Shown here: in pieces, positions 15,934 through 25,661 of the stretch
How the letters are laid out: every line of letters begins with the position of its first letter
Numbering within the stretch: the stretch's first letter is position 1
The notes under the pieces: generated by a model
The model's input: only the letters and a program-made list of their open reading frames with translations
Databases searched by the model: none
Told to the model about the DNA's origin: nothing
Made by a program: the position numbers and the translations under genes
NCBI GenBank assembly: GCA_029239635.1
Contig: JARBUN010000001.1
Location: forward strand, 29,679 to 93,678
Length of the DNA: 64,000 nucleotides
Reading direction: 5' to 3'
Source of the DNA: Microbacterium sp.
GTDB taxonomy: Bacteria; Actinomycetota; Actinomycetes; Actinomycetales; Microbacteriaceae

Positions 15934-16059
15934 GACAACACCGTCGCCGTCGAGGGAAATCACCCAGGACCCGCGGGTAAGTCATCCCCGCGGCGGACGG
16001 AGCGGGCGCCTGCCCGCACGGTAAGGTTGCCGGGCCCCTGACGACGCGCGGAGATCCGA

Positions 16060-16731
16060 ATGACCCAGACGACAGAGCGGTCCGCGGGGACCACCACCCG
16101 GGGCCGACGAGGGCGGCCCGTCGTGCTGGCGACGGTGGGATCGGTGGCTGCCTTCGCCAGCGCCGCGCTCATCTGGGTGACGCGCTCGTGGGAACCGAGC
16201 GTGCACTACGTGAGCCAATTGGGTGCGACGGGGATGTCCACCGCTCCGGTCTTCAACCTCGCGCTGCTCCTGCTCGCCGTCGCCACCGTTCTCGTGGACC
16301 GAGCCGTGGTCGGCAGCGCGAGAGCGTATCGAGTGGGGTGGCCGATCGCCACGACGCTCGTTGTCTGCGGCCTCTGTTTCGCGCTCGCGTCGGTCGTGAC
16401 GTGCTCGCCCGGGTGCCCCGTTCCGTTCACCCCGGGCGCGCTCCCGCAGGATCTCGTCCACATCACGTCCGCGGTGACCGGGTTCGTCCTGGCGATCATC
16501 GCGATGGCGCAGGTGGCGACTCTGCGTCGCCGCCCCTGGATGCGCGCCGCGAGCGTGGCCACCCTCGTCGCCGTGGGCGCGACGTCCTTCACGGGCGCCA
16601 TGATCTCGCTGTTCCGGGGGGACACGGTCCTCGGCGGCAACCTCGAGTTCACGGCCGCGACGCTCGCCATCGCCTGGTTCGGGGTCTTCGGTCTGCAGGT
16701 GGCGGCCGACGAGCGCGCCGCCACCCGCTGA
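16060..16731 (+). CDS. DUF998 family membrane protein
   Basis: A 223-residue protein with about six TM helices spaced through the sequence and a short charged cytosolic N-terminus (MTQTTERSAGTTTRGRRGRP). The pattern ATVGSVAAFASAALIWVTR, HYVSQLGATGMSTAPVFN and the later DLVHITSAVTGF match DUF998, a family of unknown function that keeps a conserved S-x-L-G near the first external loop. A small Cys pair (CSPGC) sits in an external loop. It ends two bases before the stop of the convergent ABC permease gene. Confidence 0.85.
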   Translation: MTQTTERSAGTTTRGRRGRPVVLATVGSVAAFASAALIWVTRSWEPSVHYVSQLGATGMSTAPVFNLALLLLAVATVLVDRAVVGSARAYRVGWPIATTLVVCGLCFALASVVTCSPGCPVPFTPGALPQDLVHITSAVTGFVLAIIAMAQVATLRRRPWMRAASVATLVAVGATSFTGAMISLFRGDTVLGGNLEFTAATLAIAWFGVFGLQVAADERAATR

Positions 16732-16733
16732 CC

Positions 16734-18179
16734 TCACACCTGGGCGGCCAGAGACCTCACCGGGCTGAGTCGGGTCGCCAAGCGGGCGGGCACGATCGAC
16801 GCGACGAGCGTGAGAACGGCTGTCGCCGCCACGACGGTGAGGAGGATGGATGCCGGGATCGCCGGCGCGACGAACACCGGGCCGTCCGTGAGTCCGGCGG
16901 CGTGCGGCATCCATCCGAACAGGGATTGCGCACCCGCCCATCCGTAGGCCGTCCCGAGCAGGAGGCCGATCGTGACCGACGTCACGACGATGTGGGCGGC
17001 CTCCCAGACCACCATCGTGCGCACCTGCTGAACAGACAGCCCGAGAGCCCGGAGCAGCCCCAGCTCGCGCTGTCGCTGCAGGATGCCGAGCCTCAACAGG
17101 TTCACGACGCCCACCGCGGCGATCACGGCCGAGACGCCGACGAGCCCCATCATCACGCCGGTGAAGACGTCGACCGAGAGCGTGAGCTCGGCCGGGATCT
17201 CCTCCCCGAGGACCACGTGGAAGAAGCGGGTCGCCGTCGCCGACGCCACCGCGAACATGGTCACGAGGGTGACACCCATGACCACCCCGATGGCCATGCG
17301 GGACGAGCGTTCCGAGTGCCGCAACGCGTTGGCAGCGGCCATTCGCGCCACGACGCTGCGCCCGAAGAGTCCGCCGACCGCGCGAAGCGCCGGGGGGATG
17401 AAAAGCGTCGCGCCGATCGCGATCCCGGAGAAGGAGAGGGCTCCTCCCGCGAACGCGAAGAGGATCCCCGAGGAGGACGCTCCGCCGGCCACGATCCCCG
17501 CCGCGAGGAGGGCGGCACCGACGGCGACCAGCACGGCTGCCGCGAGGTGTCGCCCGCGACGGGCGACCACCTGTTCGCGAGGAGGTTCGACCGCAGCGGA
17601 CAACGCCTGAAGGGGCGTCACGACGCCGACGCGACGGGAGCCGATCCACGCCGCCACCCACGTGACCAGGATGACGGCGATGGACGGGGCGGCCAGGTCG
17701 GGACGCAGGATCGCCCAGTCCACGCGGAGCCCCCACGCGTCGGAGGCGAGCCGGAGCCCCACGACCGAAACGGCGAGTCCGCCGAGCAGTCCGGCCGCCG
17801 CACCGAGCGTCCCGAGGACGAGGCCCTGGCGGGCCAACACCATCCGTTCGCGCCGCGCAGACGATCCCAGCAGGCGCAGGAGCGCGATGCGACGCGTCCG
17901 CCCGGCGACGACGGTGGCGAACGTGTTCGTGGTGACGATCGCGCCGACGTAGATCGAGAGACCGACGAGGACGGTGGTGACGATCGTGAGAGCGGCCTGG
18001 ACCGCGTCCACGCCCTGGAGCTCAGGCTGGGCCCGGACGAGGGTGGCCAGATACTCGGTCACCGACAGGAGGACGACGCCGAACGAGGTCGAGATGGCGC
18101 CGACCAGAACGGTGGCCCCCATGCCGGGGTCGCGGAGCCACGCGGCCCTGGCCGGAAGGGTGCGGGCGGCGGCGCTCAC
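16734..18179 (-). CDS. ABC transporter permease, FtsX/MacB type
   Basis: A 481-residue permease with two FtsX-like halves. Helices lie near residues 24-45, 65-95, 117-140, 158-178, then, after a basic linker, 210-260, 295-320, 335-360, 385-410 and 430-465. Members act as mechanotransmitters or lipoprotein/peptide exporters with a partner ATPase rather than as classical importers. It lacks the large periplasmic MacB domain seen in diderms. Its GTG start overlaps the stop of the ATPase gene by four bases, showing translational coupling. The cargo is unknown. Confidence 0.88.
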   Translation of the reverse strand: MSAAARTLPARAAWLRDPGMGATVLVGAISTSFGVVLLSVTEYLATLVRAQPELQGVDAVQAALTIVTTVLVGLSIYVGAIVTTNTFATVVAGRTRRIALLRLLGSSARRERMVLARQGLVLGTLGAAAGLLGGLAVSVVGLRLASDAWGLRVDWAILRPDLAAPSIAVILVTWVAAWIGSRRVGVVTPLQALSAAVEPPREQVVARRGRHLAAAVLVAVGAALLAAGIVAGGASSSGILFAFAGGALSFSGIAIGATLFIPPALRAVGGLFGRSVVARMAAANALRHSERSSRMAIGVVMGVTLVTMFAVASATATRFFHVVLGEEIPAELTLSVDVFTGVMMGLVGVSAVIAAVGVVNLLRLGILQRQRELGLLRALGLSVQQVRTMVVWEAAHIVVTSVTIGLLLGTAYGWAGAQSLFGWMPHAAGLTDGPVFVAPAIPASILLTVVAATAVLTLVASIVPARLATRLSPVRSLAAQV

Positions 18180-18940
18180 GCGGCGGCTCCTTCCGCGCGG
18201 AGCATGAAGGTCGAGATCTCCTCGGCGGTCTGGGCCGGCTTGTCCGCGATGATGCGACCATCGGCCACGAAGACCACGCGATCCGCGCGGCTCGCGGCGG
18301 CCGGGTCATGGGTGACCATGGCGATCGACTGGCCGAACTCCTGAGCCGCGGTGCGAAGCAGCAGCAGGACCTCACGACCGGACCGGGAGTCCAGGTTGCC
18401 GGTCGGCTCGTCCGCGAAGACGAGGTCGGGGGCCGTGGCGAGGGCACGGGCGATGGCCACGCGCTGCTGCTGTCCGCCGCTCAACTGGTCGGGGCGATGA
18501 TTCATCCGCGCCTTCAACCCGAGGGCGTCGACGAGGGACGCGATCCTCGACTCCTCCTGTGCCGTGGGTCGGCGGGCGTCGAGATCGAAGGGCAACCGGA
18601 TGTTCTCGGAGGCGGTGAGGGTGGGGACGAGGTTGAAAGCCTGGAAGACGAATCCGACGCGCCGTCGGCGCAGGACGGTCAGCTCGGCGTCCGACAAGCC
18701 GGTGATCTCCTGCCCGCCGAGCCACGCGCGGCCACTCGTGGGGGCATCGAGGCCCGCCATCACGTGCATGAGCGTGGACTTGCCGGAGCCGGACGGGCCC
18801 ATGATCGCGACGAACTCGCCGCGGCGAACGCTGAGCGAGACGCCGTCTAGCGCGTGGACGGCGTTGGCGCCGTCGCCGAAGGTTTTCGTGAGGTTCTCGA
18901 CGCGGGCAGCGAAGCCGTCGTCTGTGGGCGAAATGGTCAT
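18176..18940 (-). CDS. ABC transporter ATP-binding protein, MacB/LolD type
   Basis: A 254-residue ATPase that powers the downstream FtsX-type permease. The motifs are complete: Walker [10 protein letters not shown] near residue 49, Q-loop in [12 protein letters not shown] (typical of the MacB/LolD branch), signature [15 protein letters not shown] near 153, Walker [14 protein letters not shown] near 174, and H-loop in VTHDP near 209. TAGCGT lies six bases before the ATG on the minus strand, so the operon messenger is probably leaderless. Confidence 0.93.
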   Translation of the reverse strand: MTISPTDDGFAARVENLTKTFGDGANAVHALDGVSLSVRRGEFVAIMGPSGSGKSTLMHVMAGLDAPTSGRAWLGGQEITGLSDAELTVLRRRRVGFVFQAFNLVPTLTASENIRLPFDLDARRPTAQEESRIASLVDALGLKARMNHRPDQLSGGQQQRVAIARALATAPDLVFADEPTGNLDSRSGREVLLLLRTAAQEFGQSIAMVTHDPAAASRADRVVFVADGRIIADKPAQTAEEISTFMLRAEGAAA

Positions 18941-19081
18941 GACTTCACGCTACGAAGCGCGCCGTTCCGTCGCGTCAGCTCCGAGAACGACATCGCGCGA
19001 GGGGCGTCATCCTCCAGGGTGAGGAGGAGTGCCTGCGTCATGCCCGGGACGACTGCGCGAACGAACGGTTAGCGTGGATGC

Positions 19082-19285
19082 GTGAACCGACGACTGTTCT
19101 GGCGCATCCTCGGGTGGGCCGCCCCGGTCGCCGCGTTGCTCGTGGTCCTCGCCGTTCTTCGTGGAGCGGGCGTTCCGCTGACGTTCCCCGGAGTGGCCCT
19201 CACCCTGGTGCTTCTCGTCCTCGTCCGATTCGTGGTTCTGCGGGCGCGTCGCCGCTCCGACCGTCGTCGCGCCGATCGCCGCTGA
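19082..19285 (+). CDS. Small membrane protein (67 aa)
   Basis: Two hydrophobic segments (about residues 8-27 and 33-53) and a very basic C-terminus (RARRRSDRRRADRR). The GTG start follows TAGCGT by six bases, the same leaderless arrangement as many neighbours, which supports it. No family is recognised. It converges on the LuxR-type regulator gene. Confidence 0.6.
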   Translation: MNRRLFWRILGWAAPVAALLVVLAVLRGAGVPLTFPGVALTLVLLVLVRFVVLRARRRSDRRRADRR

Positions 19286-19309
19286 GGGACCGGCGCGACG
19301 ACGGCGTGA

Positions 19310-21787
19310 TCATCGCTCGTTCTCGTTCTCGGTCTCGATCAGGCCCCAGGCGTGGGCCGCACGGATGGCGCTGGCGCGGTCCGACACCTCGAGCTTGCGG
19401 TAGAGGCTCTGCAGCTGTGTCTTGACCGTGTTCGGCGATACGACGAGAACCCGTGCGATGTCGGCGATCGTCGATGAGGGCGTCAGTTGAGCCAGCACCA
19501 CCTGCTCCCGCTTGGTGAGATGGGGAACGCTGACGGATGAGGCGAAGAACGAACTGCGTGTCGCGACCCGATCCCGCGCGCCGCTGGAGAGCGCGCTGAG
19601 GACCATCGCCCGGTCCTCCGGTGCGACCGCGCTCCACGGACTCCACAGGTCGAAGCGGTTGCTGATCGCTTCGGCGCGCTGCACCGTGCTGCGTTGCGCG
19701 GCGGAGCCGTTCAGCCGAATGTCCGCCACGATGCTCACCACCATGCTCTCCAAGGATGCGCGGGGGGACGCCTCCTGGTGGATACCCCACTTCACGCTCA
19801 TCACGAAGGCCTCGTGCGCGCGGCCCGCGTACAGCTGCGAGAGCGCGATGGCCGGGGCCGTCGCCGACGAGAGCCCGAACGGGCCTTCGAAGAGAGCCAG
19901 CGCTTTTCGCGCCTGCCGAAGCGCGATGAGGACTTTCGCGCGCGCCGTGAGCATCTGCGTGGACTGGAAGTGGGAGGGCGGGGTGCTCCGGGCTCGTGTG
20001 CCCCAGGAGCGCAGCATACCGAGAGCATCGGGAGCGGCTCCGGAGAGCAGGGAAGCGAGGGCTTGGGTGGATGCGGCGTACGGCCACAGTTCCCGCGCGG
20101 AGGCGGTTGCCGGCACCGTCTCCAGGGCCTTGCGCGCTTCGTGTGCCTCGCCTCGCTCGAGCAGCAACCAGGCGCCTGCCAGTCGCACGGCCTCACCCCA
20201 CGGGGTGTCGAACCACCCGTCGCCTCGCGTCCGATCGACGATCGACTCCGCGCCACGGACGTCCCCCTCGAGCAGGGCGATCACGGCGAGGATGCCGCTT
20301 GCCCGCATCCGCTGCGGCGGAGCCGCCATCCGTTCGACCTGACCGATCGCCGATGACGCGTCGCGCAGTCTCCCCATCGCGAAGTGCGTCATCCCGACCT
20401 GGTACCAGCCCTCCACGACGACGTCGGCACCCAGATCCTGACGACGACGGAGAGCATCGATCAGCAACGCGGCCGACTCCGTGGCGAGGGCGAAGCGCCC
20501 GGCGGCCCGCAGCAGGCTGACGCGAAGGATGAGACCCAGAATGTTCCCGTGGGCGGATGCCTTCGCCTCGGGCAACTTGCTGAGCGCGCTGATCACAGCG
20601 GCAGGTGTCTCCGACGATGTCGATGTGGACGCGTCGAGGGCCAGAAGGGTGTCCACCGCGATCGGTTCGGAGCCTGCGTGGGAGCGCAGGGCGGCGATCA
20701 GCGAGTGGAAGACGGCGACGTCGCGCGCCCAGATCTCCGCTCCGGACGCGCGGAGCACCGAGGCGAGGGTGGCCCACTGGCCGGCATCAGCGGCCAGCTG
20801 CGCCGCCCGCAGAGGCTCGCCGGTGGCGACGAGATGGTCCAGCAGGCGGAGCCGGGCGCGCTCGACCAGCGCAGGCTGTCGCGCTTCGATCTCTCGCAGC
20901 CATTGAGCCCGCACCGGCTCGGCGAGCACGAGGCGTGTCGAGCTCGGCCAGACGAAGCCGGCATCCTGCAGTTCACCGGGAAGATGTTGCGTGGTCCCGA
21001 CCGTGGGGTCGATCCCGATCGCGTCGGCGAGTTCGACGTTGATGAACGGAGCGACGGCCAGCAGTCTCAACTCGTCGGTGACGGGGGTCGCCAGGCGCTG
21101 CTCCATGTCGCCGGTCAAGGAGCGACTCGCGTGTTCGGCGGCCGCCTCCGCCTCGTCGCCGCTGCGGAGCGAGAGGCCCTCGAGGCGAAGACGAGAACTC
21201 ACCAGCTGCGCGAGTGCCGGCCAGCCGTAGGTGCGCGCCATCATGATGTCGAGGGCGGCGTCGCTGGCGTCCACGCCGTTCAGCTCGAAAACCGTCGCCA
21301 GCTCGGACCGCGACATCAACAGGTCGCCGGGCGGCAGCACGTGCACGTCGAACTCGAGGGCGACGAGTGGGCTCTCGAGCCGAGTGACGTGTCGAGTGGC
21401 GACCACCACGCGGAGGGCGGGGTCGACGCGGAGCAGCTCGATGATCTGCTCCGAGGTGAGACCCGTCCTGTCGGTCAGGTTGTCGACGAGCAGGATGTGC
21501 TGCGCGGGACCGTCGTGGAATGCGGCGGACACCTTCTCGAACAGGTCGGGTGAGGTCTGTGCGGCGTCGACCAGCTGGACTCCCGCTTCCGGGTCGTCGG
21601 CGAGTGCGCTGGCGAACTGCCGGAGCAACGATGTCTTGCCGACCCCTGCGGGTCCGCGCAGAAGGACGACATCGCTCGAGACGGCGTTCCTCAACGCCGA
21701 GACCGTGTCGCAGCGAGGGGTCCAGAACCGGCTCGAACGGCGCGATGCGCGCGCGAGAGAGGGTGAGGTGTCCAGGTCGATCAGCAT
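19310..21787 (-). CDS. LuxR family ATP-binding regulator (LAL/MalT-like)
   Basis: An 825-residue STAND-type transcription activator. It has an N-terminal NTPase with Walker A GPAGVGKTSLLRQF at about residues 45-58 and Walker B HILLVDNL near 100, a long helical-repeat middle (about residues 330-740) that would bind an inducer or protein, and a C-terminal LuxR-type HTH (LTKREQVVLAQL ... VSPNTVKTQLQSLYRKLEVS at about 755-805). Such large ATP-dependent regulators respond to metabolites and activate neighbouring operons. It is divergent from the BY-kinase gene, with a 327-base gap between, so control of polysaccharide genes is a reasonable inference. GGAG lies before the ATG. Confidence 0.9.
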   Translation of the reverse strand: MLIDLDTSPSLARASRRSSRFWTPRCDTVSALRNAVSSDVVLLRGPAGVGKTSLLRQFASALADDPEAGVQLVDAAQTSPDLFEKVSAAFHDGPAQHILLVDNLTDRTGLTSEQIIELLRVDPALRVVVATRHVTRLESPLVALEFDVHVLPPGDLLMSRSELATVFELNGVDASDAALDIMMARTYGWPALAQLVSSRLRLEGLSLRSGDEAEAAAEHASRSLTGDMEQRLATPVTDELRLLAVAPFINVELADAIGIDPTVGTTQHLPGELQDAGFVWPSSTRLVLAEPVRAQWLREIEARQPALVERARLRLLDHLVATGEPLRAAQLAADAGQWATLASVLRASGAEIWARDVAVFHSLIAALRSHAGSEPIAVDTLLALDASTSTSSETPAAVISALSKLPEAKASAHGNILGLILRVSLLRAAGRFALATESAALLIDALRRRQDLGADVVVEGWYQVGMTHFAMGRLRDASSAIGQVERMAAPPQRMRASGILAVIALLEGDVRGAESIVDRTRGDGWFDTPWGEAVRLAGAWLLLERGEAHEARKALETVPATASARELWPYAASTQALASLLSGAAPDALGMLRSWGTRARSTPPSHFQSTQMLTARAKVLIALRQARKALALFEGPFGLSSATAPAIALSQLYAGRAHEAFVMSVKWGIHQEASPRASLESMVVSIVADIRLNGSAAQRSTVQRAEAISNRFDLWSPWSAVAPEDRAMVLSALSSGARDRVATRSSFFASSVSVPHLTKREQVVLAQLTPSSTIADIARVLVVSPNTVKTQLQSLYRKLEVSDRASAIRAAHAWGLIETENENER

Positions 21788-22114
21788 CGGGTGTCTCCAA
21801 CTCAGTGACCGTCGCCCCTTCGCCTCTGTCTGAGGAAGGGACGAGCCGGTGATTCACGCGACGGACGCGCACTGACGATCATTGAGGCCACCCGCGGGGG
21901 ACACCGGTCCAAAGAGCGGTCTTTCATCCCGTCCGTCATCCCCTCATCACCCTTTCGGCATCACACCCTCCTCCTCCGCCGGGGCGCGGTGCGGCGCCCC
22001 CGCTCTTTCGCCCGTCCGCGCAGCGATCAGGGTCGTCCGGGGGTGTCGAGAGGGTGTGCCTATGCTGCGTCGGGCTCGGCGGCTCGTCGCCGGCCGTGCG
22101 AAAGGCGGACACGA
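21788..22114. other. 327-base divergent gap before the BY-kinase gene
   Basis: No gene is seen. GGGGCGC (21981-21987) and GCGCCCC (21994-22000) form a hairpin. TATGCT at 22061-22066 is a candidate -10 box for the BY-kinase gene. A LuxR-type regulator site could lie here but no clear palindrome was found. Confidence 0.45.
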
Positions 22115-23773
22115 GTGGACATGCAGAGGGTGGTCCGCGTCCTGCGGGCCTACTGGAAGGCGATCGTCGCCCTGACCGTGGTGGGAGGCCTCGCCGGACT
22201 GGGATGGAGTGCGATCCAGCCGCGGGTGTACACCGCCGACGCGAGCGGGTACGTGGCGGCGATGTCGTCCGACAACTCGACCGGGGCGGCTCTGGCAGGC
22301 GACCAGCTGGCCTTGTCGAAGGTCAAGTCGTTCATCGACATGGGGTACTGGCGCAGCGTCGCGGAAGCGGCCAAGGAGGATCTGGGCCTGCCGGACAGCC
22401 CGGAATCGCTCGTGCAGCGCATCCAGGTGTCCAATCCCGTCGACACGGTCAACGTTCGTGTGGATGCCGCCGGCCCGACGCCGGAGTCCGCCCGAGACCT
22501 CGCCGAGGCATGGATCCGCGGGATGACGAAGCAGGTGGACGGCCTGGACTCGGCGGGCTCGGGTCAGGGGGCGGTCCGACTGGTGGCGGGCGACTCCGCT
22601 CGACTCCCCACCTCTCCCTCGTCTCCCAACGTTCGCGTCAACGTGGCGATCGGCGCGATCGTCGGCGCGATCCTCGGTGTCGTCTTCGCGCTCGTGCGAC
22701 GGGCCTTCGACCGCCGTCTGCGGTCGGCCCGCGATATCACGGACGCCGTGGACACCTCCGTCGTCGGGGTGTTGCCGGTCGACAAGGAACTCGCCTCCGG
22801 GCGCGCGGTCTTCTCGTTCGACGACATCAAGGATGGGCGCGGATCGTTCGCGCACAAGGAGGCCATGCGCGAACTGCGCACCAATCTCCAGTACGTCGAC
22901 GTCGATCACCCGGCGAAGGTGATCGTGATCACCAGCCCGCTGCCCGGTGACGGCAAGTCGACCACGGCCGCCAACCTCGCCGTCAGTATCGCCGCCACGG
23001 GTCGATCGGTGATCCTCATCGACGCGGACATGCGGCGTCCTGTGCTGGGTGGGATCTTCGGCTTCTCGGATGACGTGGGTCTCTCGGATGTCCTCGCCGG
23101 GCGCGCGCAGATCGAACAGGTCGCTCATCAGGTGGACGAACATGGACGGCTCTTCGTGGTCGCGGCGGGGCGCACGCCGCCCAATCCGACGGAGATGGTG
23201 GGCTCGCAGCGCATGCAGCAGCTGGCTCGCAGGCTGTCCGACGACATGATCGTCGTCGTCGACTCGCCGCCCACCCTCGCGGTGGCTGATGCCGCGGTGA
23301 TCGCGAGCTGGGCCGACGGGGCTGTCCTCGTGGTCACGGCGGGACGCACGACGGACGACATGCTCGTGCGGGCGTGCGACAACATCGGCAAGACGCGTGG
23401 CCGGCTCCTCGGCGTCGTGTTGAACCGCGTCCCGCTTCGCGGTGCCGACTCGAGCTACTACGGGTCCCAGTACGCCGGCTATTACGGCTACGGTGCGCCG
23501 ACGAGGACGCGACGCCCCTGGTGGAGGTCGGAGAGCGCGAAGCGCCCCGGCGTCGATGACGCCGACGTCGCGGCGACCCCGGGTCCGCGTCGCCACGCCG
23601 CCCTGCCCCCCGACAACGTCAGTGGACTGCGTACGCTTTCGCAGCGGAGGAAGGTGTCGGGGCAATCGGGTGGGCCGTCGGGTGAAGAGGGCGAGGTCGC
23701 CCCGCCGGCGACGCAGCCCGTGGTCTCCGTGCAGGAAGAGCCGGCGAGAGCGAGTCGTCGTCGTCGCTCCTGA
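22115..23773 (+). CDS. Polysaccharide chain-length regulator and BY-type tyrosine kinase
   Basis: A 552-residue fused Wzz/Wzc-like protein. It has an N-terminal TM helix (about residues 14-34), an extracytoplasmic region, a second TM helix near 175-195, and a cytosolic bacterial tyrosine kinase domain. Walker A is SPLPGDGKSTTAANLA near residue 275, Walker A' is ILIDADMRRP near 304, and Walker B is MIVVVDSPP near 380. A tyrosine cluster SSYYGSQYAGYYGYG near 450 is the autophosphorylation tail, followed by a disordered basic segment. It should control polymer length and export in EPS or capsule synthesis. GTG at 22115 is favoured by AAAGG nine bases upstream; ATG at 22121 is an alternative. A matching tyrosine phosphatase lies at 26591. 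Confidence 0.92.
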   Translation: MDMQRVVRVLRAYWKAIVALTVVGGLAGLGWSAIQPRVYTADASGYVAAMSSDNSTGAALAGDQLALSKVKSFIDMGYWRSVAEAAKEDLGLPDSPESLVQRIQVSNPVDTVNVRVDAAGPTPESARDLAEAWIRGMTKQVDGLDSAGSGQGAVRLVAGDSARLPTSPSSPNVRVNVAIGAIVGAILGVVFALVRRAFDRRLRSARDITDAVDTSVVGVLPVDKELASGRAVFSFDDIKDGRGSFAHKEAMRELRTNLQYVDVDHPAKVIVITSPLPGDGKSTTAANLAVSIAATGRSVILIDADMRRPVLGGIFGFSDDVGLSDVLAGRAQIEQVAHQVDEHGRLFVVAAGRTPPNPTEMVGSQRMQQLARRLSDDMIVVVDSPPTLAVADAAVIASWADGAVLVVTAGRTTDDMLVRACDNIGKTRGRLLGVVLNRVPLRGADSSYYGSQYAGYYGYGAPTRTRRPWWRSESAKRPGVDDADVAATPGPRRHAALPPDNVSGLRTLSQRRKVSGQSGGPSGEEGEVAPPATQPVVSVQEEPARASRRRRS

Positions 23774-23782
23774 CGGTGAACA

Positions 23783-23833
23783 GAAAGAGGAGAAGGGGCG
23801 TCGATCCACGGATCGACGCCCCTTCTCCTCTTT
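23783..23833. terminator. Very strong bidirectional terminator
   Basis: An almost unbroken 24-bp stem runs from AAAGAGGAGAAGGGG at 23783 to its complement ending at 23833, with a loop of only two to four bases. It lies between the convergent BY-kinase and sugar transferase genes and ends in TTT on the plus strand and in the same composition on the minus strand. Confidence 0.88.
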
Positions 23834-23838
23834 CGTCG

Positions 23839-25311
23839 TCAGTGCGCCGTGCCTCCCGGGGCGACCACCGCTTTGAAGGTGCGCGCGAGGATGACGATGT
23901 CCCCGATCAGCGACCAGTTCTCGACATAGAACAGGTCGAGCCGGATGGCGTCGTCCCACGCGAGCGCCGATCGTCCGCTGACCTGCCACAGCCCGCTCAT
24001 GCCCGGACGGACGATGAGACGTCGGTGTGCGTCGTCGTCGTAGAACGCGACCTCCGCGTCGCGCTGAGGTCGCGGTCCGACCAGACTCATGTGTCCGCTC
24101 AGCACGTTGAACAACTGCGGCAGCTCGTCGAGCGAGTACTTCCGCAGCCATCGTCCGACGCTCGTGATGCGGGGATCGTTCTCGACCTTGAACAGGGGCG
24201 ACCCGTCGCGCCCCTGCTCCGCGAGCAGCTCGTGCAGGCGTGCATCCGCGCCGTCGACCATCGAACGGAACTTGAGCATCCCGAAGTGCGTTCCCCCCTG
24301 GCCCACGCGCTGCTGGCGATAGAGCACGCGACCCGGGCTCGACATCCGCACCAGCGCGGCCAACGTCAGCAGAACGGGGGAGAGGAGCAGGATGAGCGTC
24401 GCCGAGCCGACGATGTCGAAAGCGCGCTTGAGGACCTTCTGCGTCGTGGAGTACTGGGGCGTCTCGATATGGACGAGGGGAAGGCCCGCGACCGGACGCG
24501 TGTGGATGCGAGGTCCTGCGACATCGGCGAGGTTGACGGCGACGACGAGGTGCTGCCGCCCGGGCTCGAGGATCCAGCCGATGCGCCGGATGTCCTGCGG
24601 CTGGAGGTGTGCTCCACCTGTCACGAGGACGCTGTCCGCCTGAAGCTCGTCGAGAAGCTCTCGCAGTCGGCGGGAGTGTCGGTCTGTCCAGCCCGCGTCG
24701 AACCCCTCCGCGGTGACCGTGTGCACCCCGACGACCGTGAATCCGACGCCGGGGTGGCGTGCAAGCTCGGAGGCGACTCGAGCGTTCTCGTTTTCCCCGC
24801 CCACCAGGACGACGCGCGTCGCCATCGACCCCCGGCGCCGCTGGGCCACCAGCCAGGATCGACACGCCGTCCGCGCGCCGAGGAGCACGGCGGTGCCGGC
24901 GGGGAGACTCAGCAGGAAATAGCCCCGGGAGAGGTCGATGCTGCCCAGGTAGGCGCCGATCGCCACGAGACCGAAGAGCTGGAACGACGCCCCGATGATC
25001 AGCCGATGTTCGGTGATGCCGTGCCCGAGAACACGTGGATGCCGGCTCCCGCTCAGGGTGAGCGCGAGGAGCCACGCGCCGGAGAGCAGGATCGACACGG
25101 TCGTGTAGCTCACGGGTGCCGAGCTGACCTCCGTCGGATGCGGCCCCAGCCACAGCACCTGGGCTCCGAACACCGACGTCAGAACGACGGCCGTGTCGAC
25201 GACGGAGAGGATCCGCGCGTAGCGGCGCTCCCACGGCGTCGTCGGTGTCCGCGCGACCGACGGTGGCGCAGAGGGGGATGGTGAACTCAGAGTTGAGACG
25301 GCGAGATTCAT
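23839..25311 (-). CDS. Polyprenyl-phosphate sugar-1-phosphate transferase (first paralogue)
   Basis: A 490-residue initiating transferase that loads the first sugar phosphate onto undecaprenyl phosphate for surface polysaccharide assembly. About five TM helices occupy residues 30-155, a Rossmann-like cytosolic domain follows (RVVLVGGENENARVA), then a sixth helix near 300 and the catalytic WbaP/CpsE-type domain. Hallmarks are KRAFDIVGSATLILLLSPVL, FGMLKFRSMVDGAD, the KYSLDELPQLFNVLSGHMSLVG motif with the Asp-Glu pair, and RPGMSGLWQVSGR. The product sugar cannot be told from sequence. It is convergent with the BY-kinase gene. Confidence 0.93.
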   Translation of the reverse strand: MNLAVSTLSSPSPSAPPSVARTPTTPWERRYARILSVVDTAVVLTSVFGAQVLWLGPHPTEVSSAPVSYTTVSILLSGAWLLALTLSGSRHPRVLGHGITEHRLIIGASFQLFGLVAIGAYLGSIDLSRGYFLLSLPAGTAVLLGARTACRSWLVAQRRRGSMATRVVLVGGENENARVASELARHPGVGFTVVGVHTVTAEGFDAGWTDRHSRRLRELLDELQADSVLVTGGAHLQPQDIRRIGWILEPGRQHLVVAVNLADVAGPRIHTRPVAGLPLVHIETPQYSTTQKVLKRAFDIVGSATLILLLSPVLLTLAALVRMSSPGRVLYRQQRVGQGGTHFGMLKFRSMVDGADARLHELLAEQGRDGSPLFKVENDPRITSVGRWLRKYSLDELPQLFNVLSGHMSLVGPRPQRDAEVAFYDDDAHRRLIVRPGMSGLWQVSGRSALAWDDAIRLDLFYVENWSLIGDIVILARTFKAVVAPGGTAH

Positions 25312-25661
25312 AAGTGCTCCGCTAACGGTGCCCGAGGGTCATGGAGGGGGCCGCCGTCGGGGCACGAGACATGCGGCGGGCCTCGGAACTGTGCCACCGG
25401 GCGGATGAGCCGACGGCGCGGTCAGCGGGGTGCCTGCGCGGGTGAATCGGTCGGGCGAGGATGACCGTCCAGCACATGCGCTGGCGTGGCTCGGTCCGCA
25501 TTCGTCGCGTCGCACGGGTCCGTCTGTACTGATCCCCTGTGAACTCACCCCTGGATCGAGGTCCCTCACCTGATTCCACACGCGGCGGGGCGGAGGACGC
25601 GACCAACGATGAGCATGTAAACATGTTCATGTGAGCGTTGCTCTCCGATCAAGCTGGGACG
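25312..25661. other. 350-base gap between sugar transferase and XRE gene
   Basis: No gene is credible here. The right end holds the palindrome listed at 25609-25630. The remainder has no clear promoter or repeat. Confidence 0.45.
25609..25630. promoter_or_regulatory. 22-bp palindrome, probable XRE operator
   Basis: ATGAGCATGT-AA-ACATGTTCAT is an inverted repeat with one mismatch in ten base pairs, in an AT-rich pocket 32 bases upstream of the XRE regulator start. It is probably the regulator's own operator. Confidence 0.6.

Larger units (their letters stand above)
15496..16059. other. 564-base divergent gap with paired hairpins
   Basis: The gap lies between two genes transcribed away from each other. 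No coding region here looks convincing. It holds two perfect inverted repeats listed separately (15596-15644 and 15843-15933). A TAAGGT at about 16022 could be the -10 box of the DUF998 gene. The stretch between the hairpins (about 15645-15842) has no recognisable content and could host a small RNA. Confidence 0.5.

Noticed and set aside
15496..16059. SRP RNA, RNase P RNA or tmRNA in the hairpin-rich gap
   Set aside because: None of their conserved core sequences was found on either strand.
21947..25234. A 1095-codon open frame antisense to the BY-kinase and sharing DNA with the sugar transferase
   Set aside because: Its translation is Arg/Gly/His-rich without motifs, while the overlapping frames match known families throughout.
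25609..25630. LexA (SOS) box at the ACATGTTC palindrome
   Set aside because: The Gram-positive SOS box needs GAAC-N4-GTTC; here the half-site spacing is wrong, and the larger palindrome fits an XRE operator better.
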